Shown: positions 1-7,691 of the stretch, in pieces
Layout: every line of letters starts with the position of its first letter
How positions within the stretch are numbered: the first letter of the stretch is position 1
Assembly: GCF_040548735.1 (NCBI RefSeq)
Contig: NZ_JBEPSD010000001.1
Coordinates: 682,001-746,000, forward strand
From: Rhodanobacter soli
GTDB lineage: Bacteria > Pseudomonadota > Gammaproteobacteria > Xanthomonadales > Rhodanobacteraceae
Length of the DNA stretch: 64,000 nucleotides
Direction of reading: 5' to 3'
Made by a program: the position numbers and the translations under genes
Notes under the pieces: model-generated
Database searches by the model: none
Seen by the model: only the letters and a program-made list of their open reading frames with translations
What the model was told of the DNA's origin: nothing

Positions 1-935
1 AGCCCGCGCACCGACTGCTCGAAGCGCATGCGGATGTAGTGCGGGGTGCCGTCCGGTGGCGCCATCGCCGTGACCTGGTCGTCGAACAACTTGTACTCGT
101 TGTCCTCCGGCGCCGGCGTGCTGTCGTGCGGCCCGGGCGGATCCTGGAACGCCACGCCGCCGGCCAGCACGGTGGCCAGCGATTGCGTGTTGAGCTTCAG
201 CCCGTTCGCACCGATCGACACGTCCACGCCGCTGGCGTTCCAGAAGCGCGAGGAGCGGGTGACGAACTTGTCGTTGGGGCCGTCGACGAAGATCTGCAGC
301 GAGACGCCCTTGCCGTCCTTGTCCAGCTGGTAGGACGCCACCCGGCCGACCTGGATGCGCCGGTAGTACACCGGCGAACCGATATCGAGCGAACCGAGGT
401 CGTCGCTGTGCAAGGTGAAGCTGCGACCGGGCGCACCGTGGTTCACCGACGGCGGCGCCTCCAGCCCCTGGAACTCGTCCTCGTACTCGTTCGAGTTGCC
501 CACGTCGGCGCCGATGAACGCACCCGACAGCAGGGTGTCGATGCCGGACACCCCGCCCAGCCCGATCCGCGGACGCACCACCCAGAAGCGCGTGTCCTTG
601 CTGGCGAAGCTCTCGGCGCTCTTCTCCAGCGCCACGTTGACCAGCACGTGGCTGCGGTCGCCGCTGAGATGGATCTTGTTGACCCGGCCGATCACCACGT
701 TCTTGTACTTCACCGGGGTCTTGCCGGCATCCAGCCCCTCGGCGCTCTGGAAGCTGATGGTGATCTGCGGCCCGGCCTGCAGCCAGTTGTTGATCACCAG
801 CGACAGGCCGACCAGCGCCGCCAGCGCCGGGATCAGCCAGATCAGCGAGGCATTGAAGCGGCGCCGTTTCACCACCGGCCGCGGCAGCTCGCCGTTACCC
901 GGCGGACCTTGTTCGATGTGGCTGTCGTCAGTCAT
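1..935 (-). CDS. pqiB: PqiB-like MCE-domain protein, C-terminal part beyond the window edge
   Basis: I translated this frame from the ATG at 935. It gives at least 311 residues and runs off the window at base 1, so the gene is partial. After a charged start there is one membrane helix (about residues 27-50, SLIWLIPALAALVGLSLVI), then MCE repeats. The first begins near GPQITISFQSAEGLDAGKTP and a second near GRSFTLHSDDLGSLDIGSPV. This is the layout of PqiB, a periplasm-spanning lipid-transport protein anchored in the inner membrane. The start overlaps the 3' end of the upstream pqiA half by 8 bases, so the three genes form one operon. About 235 further residues are expected outside the window if it is full-length (E. 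coli PqiB has about 546). Family call is secure; transported lipid is unknown. Confidence 0.9.
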   Translation of the reverse strand, partial: MTDDSHIEQGPPGNGELPRPVVKRRRFNASLIWLIPALAALVGLSLVINNWLQAGPQITISFQSAEGLDAGKTPVKYKNVVIGRVNKIHLSGDRSHVLVNVALEKSAESFASKDTRFWVVRPRIGLGGVSGIDTLLSGAFIGADVGNSNEYEDEFQGLEAPPSVNHGAPGRSFTLHSDDLGSLDIGSPVYYRRIQVGRVASYQLDKDGKGVSLQIFVDGPNDKFVTRSSRFWNASGVDVSIGANGLKLNTQSLATVLAGGVAFQDPPGPHDSTPAPEDNEYKLFDDQVTAMAPPDGTPHYIRMRFEQSVRG

Positions 936-1581
936 CGGTATCCTTGCCATCCCAGATCAAGCGGGGGTCAAAACTCATCGAGGCCAGCATGGTCAACACC
1001 ACGGTCAGGCCGAAGAAGATCACGCCGGGCAACGGTTCCACCAGGCTCAACACGCTGAAGCGCACCAGCGCCGTCAGCAACGCCACCACGAACACGTCCA
1101 GCATCGACCAGTAGCCGATCAGCTCGACCAGCCGATAGAGTTTTGCACGTTGCACCCGCGCCCAGCCGCTGCCTTGCTGGCTGCTCACCAGCAAGGTGCC
1201 CAGCGCGAGGAACTTCAGCACCGGCACCACGATGCTGGCAGTGAACACGATGACCGCCAGGTTCGGAGAACCGGCGCGCCACAATTCGACCACGCCGCTG
1301 ATGATGGTGTTGTCGTCCACGTCGTTGAGGCTGGCGGTGCGCATGATCGGCAGCACATTGGCCGGGATGTACAGGATGAACGCGGCGATCAGCAGCGCCC
1401 AGGTTCGTACATAGCTGTTCGGCTTGCGCCGATGCAGGGTGGTGCCGCAGCGCGGGCACGCCATGTCGTCACCCACGCCGTCGCCATCCAGTCGCGCGTC
1501 GCCGGGCACGTTGCGGCACACCAGCCCGCATACCGTGCAGGCGATCAGGCCGAGTTCGCTGGCGCGCGGCAGCGCGCTCAC
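928..1581 (-). CDS. pqiA: PqiA-like membrane protein, second half (C-terminal-type unit)
   Basis: This 217-residue protein starts at the GTG at 1581, which overlaps the preceding stop as GTGA. The open frame extends further upstream, but only out of register with the pqiA gene before it. It has a zinc-ribbon-like pair of cysteine knuckles (CTVC near the start, CPRC about 30 residues later), then about four hydrophobic helices (ALLIAAFILYIPANVLPIM onward). This matches one half of the duplicated PqiA architecture. E. coli PqiA is a single protein of about 417 residues with both halves; here they are separate, overlapping genes. PqiA sits in the inner membrane with PqiB and is thought to feed lipid into the PqiB tunnel. 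Confidence 0.88.
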   Translation of the reverse strand: MSALPRASELGLIACTVCGLVCRNVPGDARLDGDGVGDDMACPRCGTTLHRRKPNSYVRTWALLIAAFILYIPANVLPIMRTASLNDVDDNTIISGVVELWRAGSPNLAVIVFTASIVVPVLKFLALGTLLVSSQQGSGWARVQRAKLYRLVELIGYWSMLDVFVVALLTALVRFSVLSLVEPLPGVIFFGLTVVLTMLASMSFDPRLIWDGKDTDD

Positions 1582-2195
1582 GCAGCGCCCTCCGGCACAT
1601 CGTCCCACAGCCGGCGCAGGTCCACGCCGGCGAAGATGGTGATCAGCAGGGTCAGCGCCGCGTACGCGTAGATGCCTGGGTCCGGCGTCACGTCGAAATA
1701 GGTGTGCGCCTTGACGATCGCCACCAGCGCGCCCAGCACGAACACCTCGCTCATCGTCCACGGCCCGAGGTAATGCAGGATCACCATCAGCCGCACGAAG
1801 CCCGGCGCGCGCCGCCCGGCCCGGGCGAACCACAGCAGCCAGCCCAGCAGCAGCATCTTCAGCAGCGGGAAGAAGAACAGCGTGGCGGCGACCAGCACCG
1901 AGACGACCTGGGCCTGCTCGCGCCACATCGCGAGGATCATGCCCCACAGCGTGGTGCTGCTCTGCTGGCCGCTCAGGCCCAGTGTCACGATCGGCCACAT
2001 GTTCGCCTGCACGAACACGATCATCGCGGTCAGGATCAGCGCCAGCATCGCGTTCACGCTCAGCGCGTGGTGACGCTCCAGCTCCGCCTCGCAGCGTGCG
2101 CAGCGCGCCACGTCGCCGCGCGTCAGCGTGCGCCGGCGGTAGACCGTGTCGCAGTGCTCGCAGATCAACAGCGCTTCAGGTGAGCTCATGCCCAT
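1578..2195 (-). CDS. pqiA: PqiA-like membrane protein, first half (N-terminal-type unit)
   Basis: This is a 205-residue inner-membrane protein with an N-terminal zinc-ribbon motif (CEHC, then CARC 18 residues on) and four predicted helices, including LILTAMIVFVQANMWPIVTL and VSVLVAATLFFFPLLKMLL. It matches the first PqiA domain. It is the first gene of a three-gene operon (pqiA1-pqiA2-pqiB) and overlaps the next gene by four bases. An in-frame ATG at 2189 is an alternative start; neither has a clear ribosome-binding site. In E. coli the pqi operon is SoxRS-regulated, but no such site was recognised in the 123-base divergent region shared with cnoX. Confidence 0.88.
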   Translation of the reverse strand: MGMSSPEALLICEHCDTVYRRRTLTRGDVARCARCEAELERHHALSVNAMLALILTAMIVFVQANMWPIVTLGLSGQQSSTTLWGMILAMWREQAQVVSVLVAATLFFFPLLKMLLLGWLLWFARAGRRAPGFVRLMVILHYLGPWTMSEVFVLGALVAIVKAHTYFDVTPDPGIYAYAALTLLITIFAGVDLRRLWDDVPEGAA

Positions 2196-2318
2196 GCAGC
2201 CGGTGCCTTGCTTCGGCGTGACGTTCCGTGGATTCTCGCAAGTCTATCGTGAACGCGCCGCTTGATATGCTGGGCGACGCCCCGATCTGAACCGGCACCT
2301 GCCGAGCTGGAGTTTCCC

Positions 2319-3185
2319 GTGACCGATGCCGCCACCGTTTCCCATGTCTTCGACGTGGACCAGCAGAGCTTCGAAGCCGACGTCCTGCAAGCTTCGCTGA
2401 CCACGCCGGTGCTGGTGGACTTCTGGGCCACCTGGTGCGAGCCGTGCAAGACGCTCGGCCCGATGCTGGAGAAACTCGCCGCCGAATACAACGGCGCGTT
2501 CCGGCTGGGCAAGGTCGACGTGGACACCCAGCAGGAACTGGCCGGCATGTTCGGCATCCGCAGCATTCCCACCGTGGTGCTGGTGAAGGACGGCCAGGTG
2601 CTCGACGGCTTCGCCGGCGTGCTGCCGGAAAGCCAGTTGCGCGAGTTCCTGTCGCGTCACGTGCAGCCGCTGGAGGCGCCCGCCGAACCCGCCGAAGAGG
2701 AAGCCGTGCAGGAAACCCCGGAGCAGGCGATCAACCGGCTGCAGCAGGCGATCGCCACCGGGCCGGACCAACCCGGACTCAAACTCGACCTGGCGCTGGC
2801 GCTGATGCATGCCGGCCAGATCGCCGCCGCCGAGGCGGAACTCGCCGCCCTGCCGGCGAACCTGGCCACCGACGCCCGCGCCGTGCGCCTGCGCAGCGAA
2901 CTGGATCTGGCCCACGCACTGAAAGACGCGCCCGCCCTCGCCGAGCTGCAGCAGCGCGTGCAGGCCGACGACAGCGACTGGGCCGCGCGCGACCAGCTCG
3001 GCGTGCGCCTGCTGCTGGAAGGCGACGCCGACGCCGGCCTCGAGCAATTCCTGGTGATCCTGCAGAAAGCCCGAGACTGGAACGACGGCCAGGCGAAGAA
3101 GCGTCTGCTCGCCGCCTTCGCCACGCTCGACGATGCCGAGCTGGTGGGCCGCTACCGGCGGCGGATGGCTTCGTTGCTGTTCTGA
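2319..3185 (+). CDS. cnoX: CnoX (YbbN)-type thioredoxin-TPR chaperedoxin
   Basis: I chose the GTG at 2319 because GGAG lies six bases upstream; the frame is open further 5' without a ribosome site. The 288-residue product has a thioredoxin fold (about residues 8-115) with active site WCEPC (Cys40/Cys43) and the cis-proline in GIRSIPTVVLV. A four-helix TPR-like domain follows (about 130-288). Length and layout match CnoX/YbbN (284 residues in E. coli), which protects proteins from aggregation under bleach or oxidative stress and hands them to GroEL. E. coli CnoX has lost one catalytic cysteine (SQHC); this one keeps both, as redox-active versions such as Caulobacter's do. It is transcribed divergently from pqiA and probably alone. 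Confidence 0.92.
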   Translation: MTDAATVSHVFDVDQQSFEADVLQASLTTPVLVDFWATWCEPCKTLGPMLEKLAAEYNGAFRLGKVDVDTQQELAGMFGIRSIPTVVLVKDGQVLDGFAGVLPESQLREFLSRHVQPLEAPAEPAEEEAVQETPEQAINRLQQAIATGPDQPGLKLDLALALMHAGQIAAAEAELAALPANLATDARAVRLRSELDLAHALKDAPALAELQQRVQADDSDWAARDQLGVRLLLEGDADAGLEQFLVILQKARDWNDGQAKKRLLAAFATLDDAELVGRYRRRMASLLF

Positions 3186-3209
3186 TCTGGCCCCTTGACG
3201 CGCGGGAGC

Positions 3210-3280
3210 GTAGGGCGGGCACTGCCCGCCGGCTTTCGCTCTGCGGCGATACGAAAAGCGGCGGACGGTGTCCGCCCTAC
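3210..3280. repeat. REP doublet with GTAG heads
   Basis: Two 21-base units face each other. The left one (3210-3230) begins GTAGGGCGG; the right one (3260-3280) is its inverted copy ending CCGCCCTAC. Each folds into its own perfect 7-bp hairpin: GGCGGGC/GCCCGCC with loop ACT, and GGCGGAC/GTCCGCC with loop GGT. The units differ at the stem pair where G-C became A-T, a compensated change. The GTAG head and head-to-head layout match the REP family mobilised by RAYT transposases in Stenotrophomonas and relatives. No RAYT gene is present in the window. Confidence 0.75.
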
Positions 3281-3349
3281 GGAAGGCTGAATCCATACCT
3301 TCGCGTACGTTCGGGTAAGATTTCTCCATCTCCTGCCTGACGAGTCCGC

Positions 3350-3823
3350 ATGCGCGCCTCCACCTTCCGCCGGCTGCTCAACTTGTGGCCGCCGTTCCTG
3401 ATCAACGCGATCCGCGTGCAGTCGCTCAGCGACGACTACAGCGAGGCGAAGGTGGTGCTGCGGCTGCGCCCGTGGAACCGCAACTACGTGCGTAGCCAGT
3501 TCGGCGGCAACCTGTTCGCGATGGTCGACCCGTTCTGGATGCTGCTGGCGATGCACCAGCTCGGCAACGACTACTACGTATGGGACAAGGCCGGCACGAT
3601 CGACTTCGTGGCACCCGGCCGCGAGGATGTCTACGCGCATTTCAGGCTGGAGCCGGCCGTGGTCGACGAACTGCGCGCGGCGGCTGCCGGCGGCGAAAAA
3701 GTGCTGCGCTGGTTCGAGACCGAAGTGAAGACCGCCTCCGGCGAAGTCATCGCGATCGTGCGCAAGCAGATCTACGTGCGGCTGAAGCCGAAAGCGCGCG
3801 TAACCTCACCGCTGTCGACCTAG
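3350..3823 (+). CDS. DUF4442-type hotdog-fold (thioesterase-like) protein
   Basis: This 157-residue protein resembles the DUF4442 / YiiD C-terminal hotdog family. Visible hallmarks are NLWPPFLINAIRV near the start, the RPWNRNYVRSQFGGNLFAM segment and a WDKAGTIDF strand. The fold is shared with acyl-CoA thioesterases, but the DUF4442 substrate is not established, so no reaction is assigned. It is a single gene following the REP doublet. Its stop codon overlaps the stop of the convergent gene at 3820 by four bases, leaving no room for a terminator between them. Confidence 0.75.
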   Translation: MRASTFRRLLNLWPPFLINAIRVQSLSDDYSEAKVVLRLRPWNRNYVRSQFGGNLFAMVDPFWMLLAMHQLGNDYYVWDKAGTIDFVAPGREDVYAHFRLEPAVVDELRAAAAGGEKVLRWFETEVKTASGEVIAIVRKQIYVRLKPKARVTSPLST

Positions 3824-4479
3824 TCCCGTTCGAAACGGGCGATCTCCCTGAGTACGGCTTCGGCGTTTCGCACGCTGCGACCGACCGCGCTGTCCTCCAG
3901 CGCGCGGGCATGCCCCAGGCGGCGCATGAGCCGGACCGCCAGCACGACCATCACCAGCCCAATCACGCTGCTCGATAGCGACCAAAGCAGGAAGGCGGCC
4001 TTGTCGTATGTCCACAGATCGAAGCCGTGCTCAGCCAAGCTCATCCACAGTACGGGAATCCAGATGAAGCAGGCGACCACCGCGTTTGCCGGCGCCTCGA
4101 CGCACAGACGCCAGGCATGCAGATCGGCGAGCCGATGTTGGATCTCGACCACGGGCGCCGCATAGTCGATGCGCTGGATCAGATACAGGTTGCGTGCGGC
4201 GGAAACGATGAAAAGCAAGCCGCAGGCATTCACTAGCAAACCGCAGATCAGCAGGTGCGGAGCCTGCCGATGATCCGCCAAGAACGCCCCTCCCCACGCA
4301 GCAAAGATCACACCAAGAGCCAACTGGATCGCCTGACCCCAGGCCAGCGGACGCAGACCCCGACGGACCTTGTCCAGCTTGCCATCGCGGAACATGCTCA
4401 GCTGCAGCGCCTCCTGCCGTTCCAGCCGACGGTCGAGCCCCTGCCAAGCCTGCTTGAAGTCATCCAGTTCCATCGTCAT
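3820..4479 (-). CDS. Membrane protein coupled to an ECF sigma factor (possible anti-sigma)
   Basis: The start is the ATG at 4479, overlapping the sigma-factor stop as ATGA (a second ATG lies at 4473); the frame is open far upstream only as a shadow of the sigma gene. The 219-residue product has a charged cytoplasmic N-terminus of about 55 residues (MTMELDDFKQAWQGLDRR) and about four hydrophobic segments, including AIQLALGVIFAAWGGAFL and AAFLLWSLSSSVIGLVMVV. Position and coupling make it the likely regulator of the sigma factor. It lacks the HxxxCxxC zinc motif of ZAS-type anti-sigma factors, so the role is inferred from context only. Confidence 0.7.
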   Translation of the reverse strand: MTMELDDFKQAWQGLDRRLERQEALQLSMFRDGKLDKVRRGLRPLAWGQAIQLALGVIFAAWGGAFLADHRQAPHLLICGLLVNACGLLFIVSAARNLYLIQRIDYAAPVVEIQHRLADLHAWRLCVEAPANAVVACFIWIPVLWMSLAEHGFDLWTYDKAAFLLWSLSSSVIGLVMVVLAVRLMRRLGHARALEDSAVGRSVRNAEAVLREIARFERD

Positions 4480-5000
4480 GCCCTCACGGTGGTTACCGCG
4501 CCGGTCATCCGGCCGCGCAGTTTTTGCTTGATGCGACCGAGCTTGGTCGCCACGTTGGTTTCGCTGATGCCGAGCACGTCGGCGATCTCGGTGTAGCTGC
4601 GGTCTTCCAGGTACAGCAGGATCAGCGCGCGGTTCAGCGGATCGAGCTGGCCGATGACGGCGTACAGCGCAGTCAGCCGCTCGTCCTGTTCCGCGATCGG
4701 TTCGCCACCGCCGACGGTTTCCAGGTGATGCGTGTCCAACGGCTCGAAACGGTCGGCATCGGGCCAGCGCCGCGCCTGCGAGATCGCCACGTTCAGCGCG
4801 ATGCGATACATCCAGGTGGAAAACTTCGCCCGCGCCGGGTCGTAGCCGCCGAACGAACGCCACAGCTGCGCGCTGATCTCCTGCACCAGGTCGTCGCGAT
4901 CGGCCGCGCCGCGGCTGTACAGGCCAGCCACCTTGAACACGATCCGGCGATGCTCGTGCAGCAATGACTCGAAACGTTGCTGATGTTGTCTGCCGGTCAT
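4476..5000 (-). CDS. ECF-type RNA polymerase sigma factor
   Basis: This 174-residue protein has the two-domain ECF layout. Region 2 covers about residues 8-75 (FESLLHEHRRIVFKVAGLY, DLVQEISAQLWRSF, KFSTWMYRIALNVA). Region 4 covers about 110-165, with helix-turn-helix YTEIADVLGISETNVATKLGR. There is no C-terminal extension. It heads a two-gene operon with a membrane protein translationally coupled behind it. ECF factors redirect RNA polymerase to a small envelope- or stress-response regulon and often autoregulate; I found no promoter motif I could assign to it. A 21-base tandem repeat and a strong hairpin lie just upstream. Confidence 0.9.
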   Translation of the reverse strand: MTGRQHQQRFESLLHEHRRIVFKVAGLYSRGAADRDDLVQEISAQLWRSFGGYDPARAKFSTWMYRIALNVAISQARRWPDADRFEPLDTHHLETVGGGEPIAEQDERLTALYAVIGQLDPLNRALILLYLEDRSYTEIADVLGISETNVATKLGRIKQKLRGRMTGAVTTVRA

Positions 5001-5103
5001 GGACGCCTGCTTCCCCGCGGTTCACCCCATGATTCGCAGGGTACGGAAAAAAATCACAGAACATGCGGCACGGCAGCGGTCGGTTCCGCAGGTCGTCAGG
5101 GAG

Positions 5104-5145
5104 GTAGCGAACCTCGACCGGGACGTGGCGAACCTCGACGGGGCG
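5104..5145. repeat. Two-copy 21-base direct repeat upstream of the sigma gene
   Basis: The units at 5104-5124 and 5125-5145 are adjacent and identical at 17 of 21 positions; both contain GCGAACCTCGAC. They lie 104 bases before the sigma-factor start on its upstream side. They could be a duplicated regulator site or chance duplication. The second copy overlaps the left arm of the hairpin at 5133-5167. Confidence 0.5.
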
Positions 5146-5167
5146 GTTGACCACCGCCCCGCCGAGG
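5133..5167. terminator. Strong GC hairpin, possible terminator of the small minus-strand frame
   Basis: A 15-base stem with one mismatch (left arm CCTCGACGGGGCGGT, loop TGACC) lies nine bases downstream of the stop of the minus-strand frame at 5176. There is no T-run on either side, so intrinsic termination is uncertain. It may instead be a structured remnant. Confidence 0.4.
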
Positions 5168-5175
5168 GTCGCGAC

Positions 5176-5358
5176 TCAGGCCGCAGCCGGCTCCGGCACC
5201 ACGCGGCTGCCGCGGGGGCCGGGGAAGCGCTGGCGCAGGTCGTCGTACACGTCCTGCGCGCCGTCACGGCCGTGGTGGGCCGCCTCGCGCACGCTCTGGT
5301 AGTACGCCAGGTCGGCCATCCACACTTCGCTGGCTACCAGTTGCAGAGTGTCAACCAC
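5176..5358 (-). pseudogene. Small unrecognised frame, probably the 3' remnant of a longer gene
   Basis: From the GTG at 5358 this frame gives 60 residues with protein-like composition (MADLAYYQSVREAAHHGRD, then QDVYDDLRQRF). The same style of sequence continues upstream of the GTG without a break for about 24 codons (RKRAIGVEPFAQLAQVV) to a TAA near 5430, and no ATG, GTG or TTG suits the longer form. The base composition becomes AT-richer at the same point. I infer that a longer gene lost its 5' end when the 5.4-6.9 kb segment arrived. The alternative is a genuine 60-residue protein starting at GTG. No family was recognised. Confidence 0.45.
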
Positions 5359-5566
5359 CTGCGCAAGCTGGGCGAAAGGCTCGACACCGATGGCGCGTTT
5401 GCGGTGGAGCGGTTGCGGTATGTGTGAATATTAACGAGACCGCTGTGGGCAATAAGCCGGCAAGCCCCGCGTAAAGTAGCGACATCCCGGAACACGATCA
5501 GCAGAAGACCAGGTGAACAAGAAACGTTTGGACTGAATGACGGAATCAACCCAAGGGGGAACTGCG

Positions 5567-6397
5567 ATGGCGCTTACAAGGATTGAACGCATCTTGATCT
5601 TGGCAAAGACCTATCCGTCTCCGAGCGTCCAGTACGTTGAGACGTCCTGTGTGGCAGGGATATCCGAGCACGGGTGCATGCGCAGGCTCTATCCGGTGCC
5701 GTTCCGGCTCATCGAAGAAAGCCAGAAATTCAAAAAATGGCAATGGGTCGAGCTGCGTGTCGAAAAGGCGATCAGGGATCACCGCCCAGAAAGTCACAAG
5801 GTCTACGTCGACGACATCGTTTGCGGCGAGCAGATCGACACCAGGCGCGGTTGGGCGGAGAGACGGCCGTGGCTGGAAAAAATACCGACTTTCGACAACC
5901 CCGAAGCGATGGACGCGGCACGCCTCAGTGAAGGTATATCCCTTGCGCTGCTACGGCCTCGCCAGGTTCTTGGGCTGGACATCATCTCCGCGCGTCACAC
6001 GGACTGGACCCGTGAAGAAAGGGAAAAGCTGACACGCGAACTTATGCAGGGCGATCTGTTTTCAGAAGCGGAAGTTCAACGAGAAATGCGCCAGTTGCGC
6101 AAGGTTCCTTTCGACTTCTACTACCGGTGCATCTACAGCACGCCCGACGGTGAACGCGAATACAGTCAAAAGATCATCGACTGGGAAGCAGGCGCCCTCT
6201 TCTGGAGGTGCCGCCAGAGCCATGGCGATAACTGGGAGCAGCCTTTCCGCGCAAAGCTGGAGCACGACCTGATTGGAAAAGACCTGATGTTTCTGATGGG
6301 CAACCAGCACCGCTTTCAACATCAATGGCTCATCGTCAGCCTCATCTATCCACCTAAGCTGCCGCCGCAAGCGGGCGGCCAGGCTTCCCTTTTTTAG
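5567..6397 (+). CDS. Unrecognised protein convergent with DUF488
   Basis: I prefer the ATG at 5567 (276 residues) because AAGGGGGA lies seven bases upstream; an in-frame ATG at 5537 would add ten residues. I do not recognise the family. Visible landmarks are ERILILAKTYPSPSVQYVET at the start, a basic/aromatic stretch KFKKWQWVELRVEKAIRDH, a long acidic-basic middle, and a conserved-looking end FLMGNQHRF...WLIVSLIYPP. There is no signal peptide or membrane helix, so it is presumably cytoplasmic. Its last 44 bases overlap the 3' end of the convergent DUF488 gene. Codon use is clearly less GC-rich than in flanking genes, suggesting recent acquisition together with DUF488. No function is assigned. 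Confidence 0.75.
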   Translation: MALTRIERILILAKTYPSPSVQYVETSCVAGISEHGCMRRLYPVPFRLIEESQKFKKWQWVELRVEKAIRDHRPESHKVYVDDIVCGEQIDTRRGWAERRPWLEKIPTFDNPEAMDAARLSEGISLALLRPRQVLGLDIISARHTDWTREEREKLTRELMQGDLFSEAEVQREMRQLRKVPFDFYYRCIYSTPDGEREYSQKIIDWEAGALFWRCRQSHGDNWEQPFRAKLEHDLIGKDLMFLMGNQHRFQHQWLIVSLIYPPKLPPQAGGQASLF

Positions 6398-6836
6398 CCT
6401 CGGCCACATCGATGTGCTGTACGTCGATGTCGAACCGTTCATGCAGTGCGTCCGCCACGAACGATCGATGGCAGCGGGTGTAATCGGCCTCAAAGCACAA
6501 AAGTGCGCATCGCGACTCCGCGGCTGCCGCCGCAAGTTCTTCAAGCGCGTCGCCTTGCCCATCCAGGTACTGGAGAAAGCCTTTGGTGTACTGCTTCCAG
6601 CTTCCGTCTTTCTTGTAGCGATCTCTCACTTCTTTCGGGCAACCAAGCTGGACCATGTGGACATAGTCGAGTCCAGAATCAGCGAGGATGTCCGACAACC
6701 CTCGCTTGGAAAAACCCGGCTTGCGGGACAGTGGCAGCTCGCGTATGTCGACGACGGTACGAACGCCATACTTGATGAGCAGCGACAAAAAGGCCTGGAT
6801 ATCGAGCCCCTCGTATCCGATGGTGCAAATGGTCAT
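6354..6836 (-). CDS. DUF488 family protein
   Basis: This 160-residue cytoplasmic protein shows the DUF488 signature: TIGYEGLDIQAFLSLL at the start, VVDIRELPLSRKPGFSK, and the cysteine motif CFEADYTRCHR near residue 115. The biochemical role of DUF488 is unestablished; members often sit in accessory and defence-associated islands. Here it is convergent with an unrecognised 276-residue gene and their 3' ends overlap by 44 bases, so the two transcripts would be antisense to each other at their ends. Lower GC than the neighbours supports transfer as a pair. Confidence 0.88.
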   Translation of the reverse strand: MTICTIGYEGLDIQAFLSLLIKYGVRTVVDIRELPLSRKPGFSKRGLSDILADSGLDYVHMVQLGCPKEVRDRYKKDGSWKQYTKGFLQYLDGQGDALEELAAAAAESRCALLCFEADYTRCHRSFVADALHERFDIDVQHIDVAEAKKGKPGRPLAAAA

Positions 6837-6959
6837 GGTGAAACCTCCAAGATGGCGGAATGGTAGTCGATGGGCGAATCACCAAGGGTGAAACGAGTCA
6901 TCCATTGCCAAATCTCCCCAGACAGAGCCGGGACAAATGGGCTGTAGCGCACGTGCCGG

Positions 6960-7691
6960 ATGAGCACCACCGTCGCCTACAATGCGAAGGCCCTCCATAT
7001 TCCGGACCACTTCATGCCCCGCCTGCGCGTCAAACGCTACCTCCTCACCGGCCTGCTCACCTTCATTCCGTTGTGGGTGACCTGGCTGGTGTTCAAGTTC
7101 GTGCTGGGCATGCTGGCCGGCATCGGCGCGCCGCTGGTCGCCGCACTGCTGAACGGCCTGGCGCTGGTGGCGCCGCATACGGCCGAGTCGCTCAAGATGG
7201 AGTGGCTGGTCTTCATCGTCGCGCTGGTGATCACGCTGGGCGCGCTTTACCTGCTCGGCTTCGTGGCGAACCGGGTGATCGGCCAGCGTTTCATCAATGC
7301 GTTCGACGGCTTGCTCGCGCGCATTCCTCTGGTGCAGACGATCTACGGCGGCACCAAGAAGCTGATGGCGGTGCTGCAGAACAAGCCGTCCGGGGTGCAG
7401 CGCGTGGTACTGGTGGATTTCCCGCGCCGCGGCATGAAGGTGGTGGGCTTCGTCACGCGGGTGATGATCGAGGAAGGCAGCGGTCGCGAGATGGCGGCGG
7501 TGTACATACCGACCACGCCGAATCCCACCGGCGGTTATCTGGAAGTGGTGCCGCTGGACGAACTCACGCCGACCGACTGGACGATGGACCAGGCCATGGC
7601 CTTCATCATTTCCGGCGGCGCGGTGGCGCCCGATACGCTGCCCGCCTCGCCTGCGCTGCCGCGCCGCGACGAAACCGGGAACCCTGCATGA
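6960..7691 (+). CDS. DUF502 family inner-membrane protein
   Basis: This 243-residue protein has two strong membrane segments (RYLLTGLLTFIPLWVTWLVF and WLVFIVALVITLGALYLLGF) followed by a soluble domain with the DUF502 core (FDGLLARIPLVQTIYGGTKK and PNPTGGYLEVVPLDEL). Members occur widely in bacteria and plants (COV-like), with no settled molecular function. An in-frame ATG at 7014 (MPRLRVKRY) is a credible alternative start because it places the basic residues directly before the first helix; neither start has a clear ribosome site. The stop overlaps the start of the M14 peptidase gene by ATGA, so the two are co-translated. Confidence 0.85.
   Translation: MSTTVAYNAKALHIPDHFMPRLRVKRYLLTGLLTFIPLWVTWLVFKFVLGMLAGIGAPLVAALLNGLALVAPHTAESLKMEWLVFIVALVITLGALYLLGFVANRVIGQRFINAFDGLLARIPLVQTIYGGTKKLMAVLQNKPSGVQRVVLVDFPRRGMKVVGFVTRVMIEEGSGREMAAVYIPTTPNPTGGYLEVVPLDELTPTDWTMDQAMAFIISGGAVAPDTLPASPALPRRDETGNPA

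Noticed and set aside
5400..6900. Prophage or integrative element
   Set aside because: The lower-GC segment has no integrase, no transposase and no repeated ends between its flanks, so only a small transferred gene pair is claimed.
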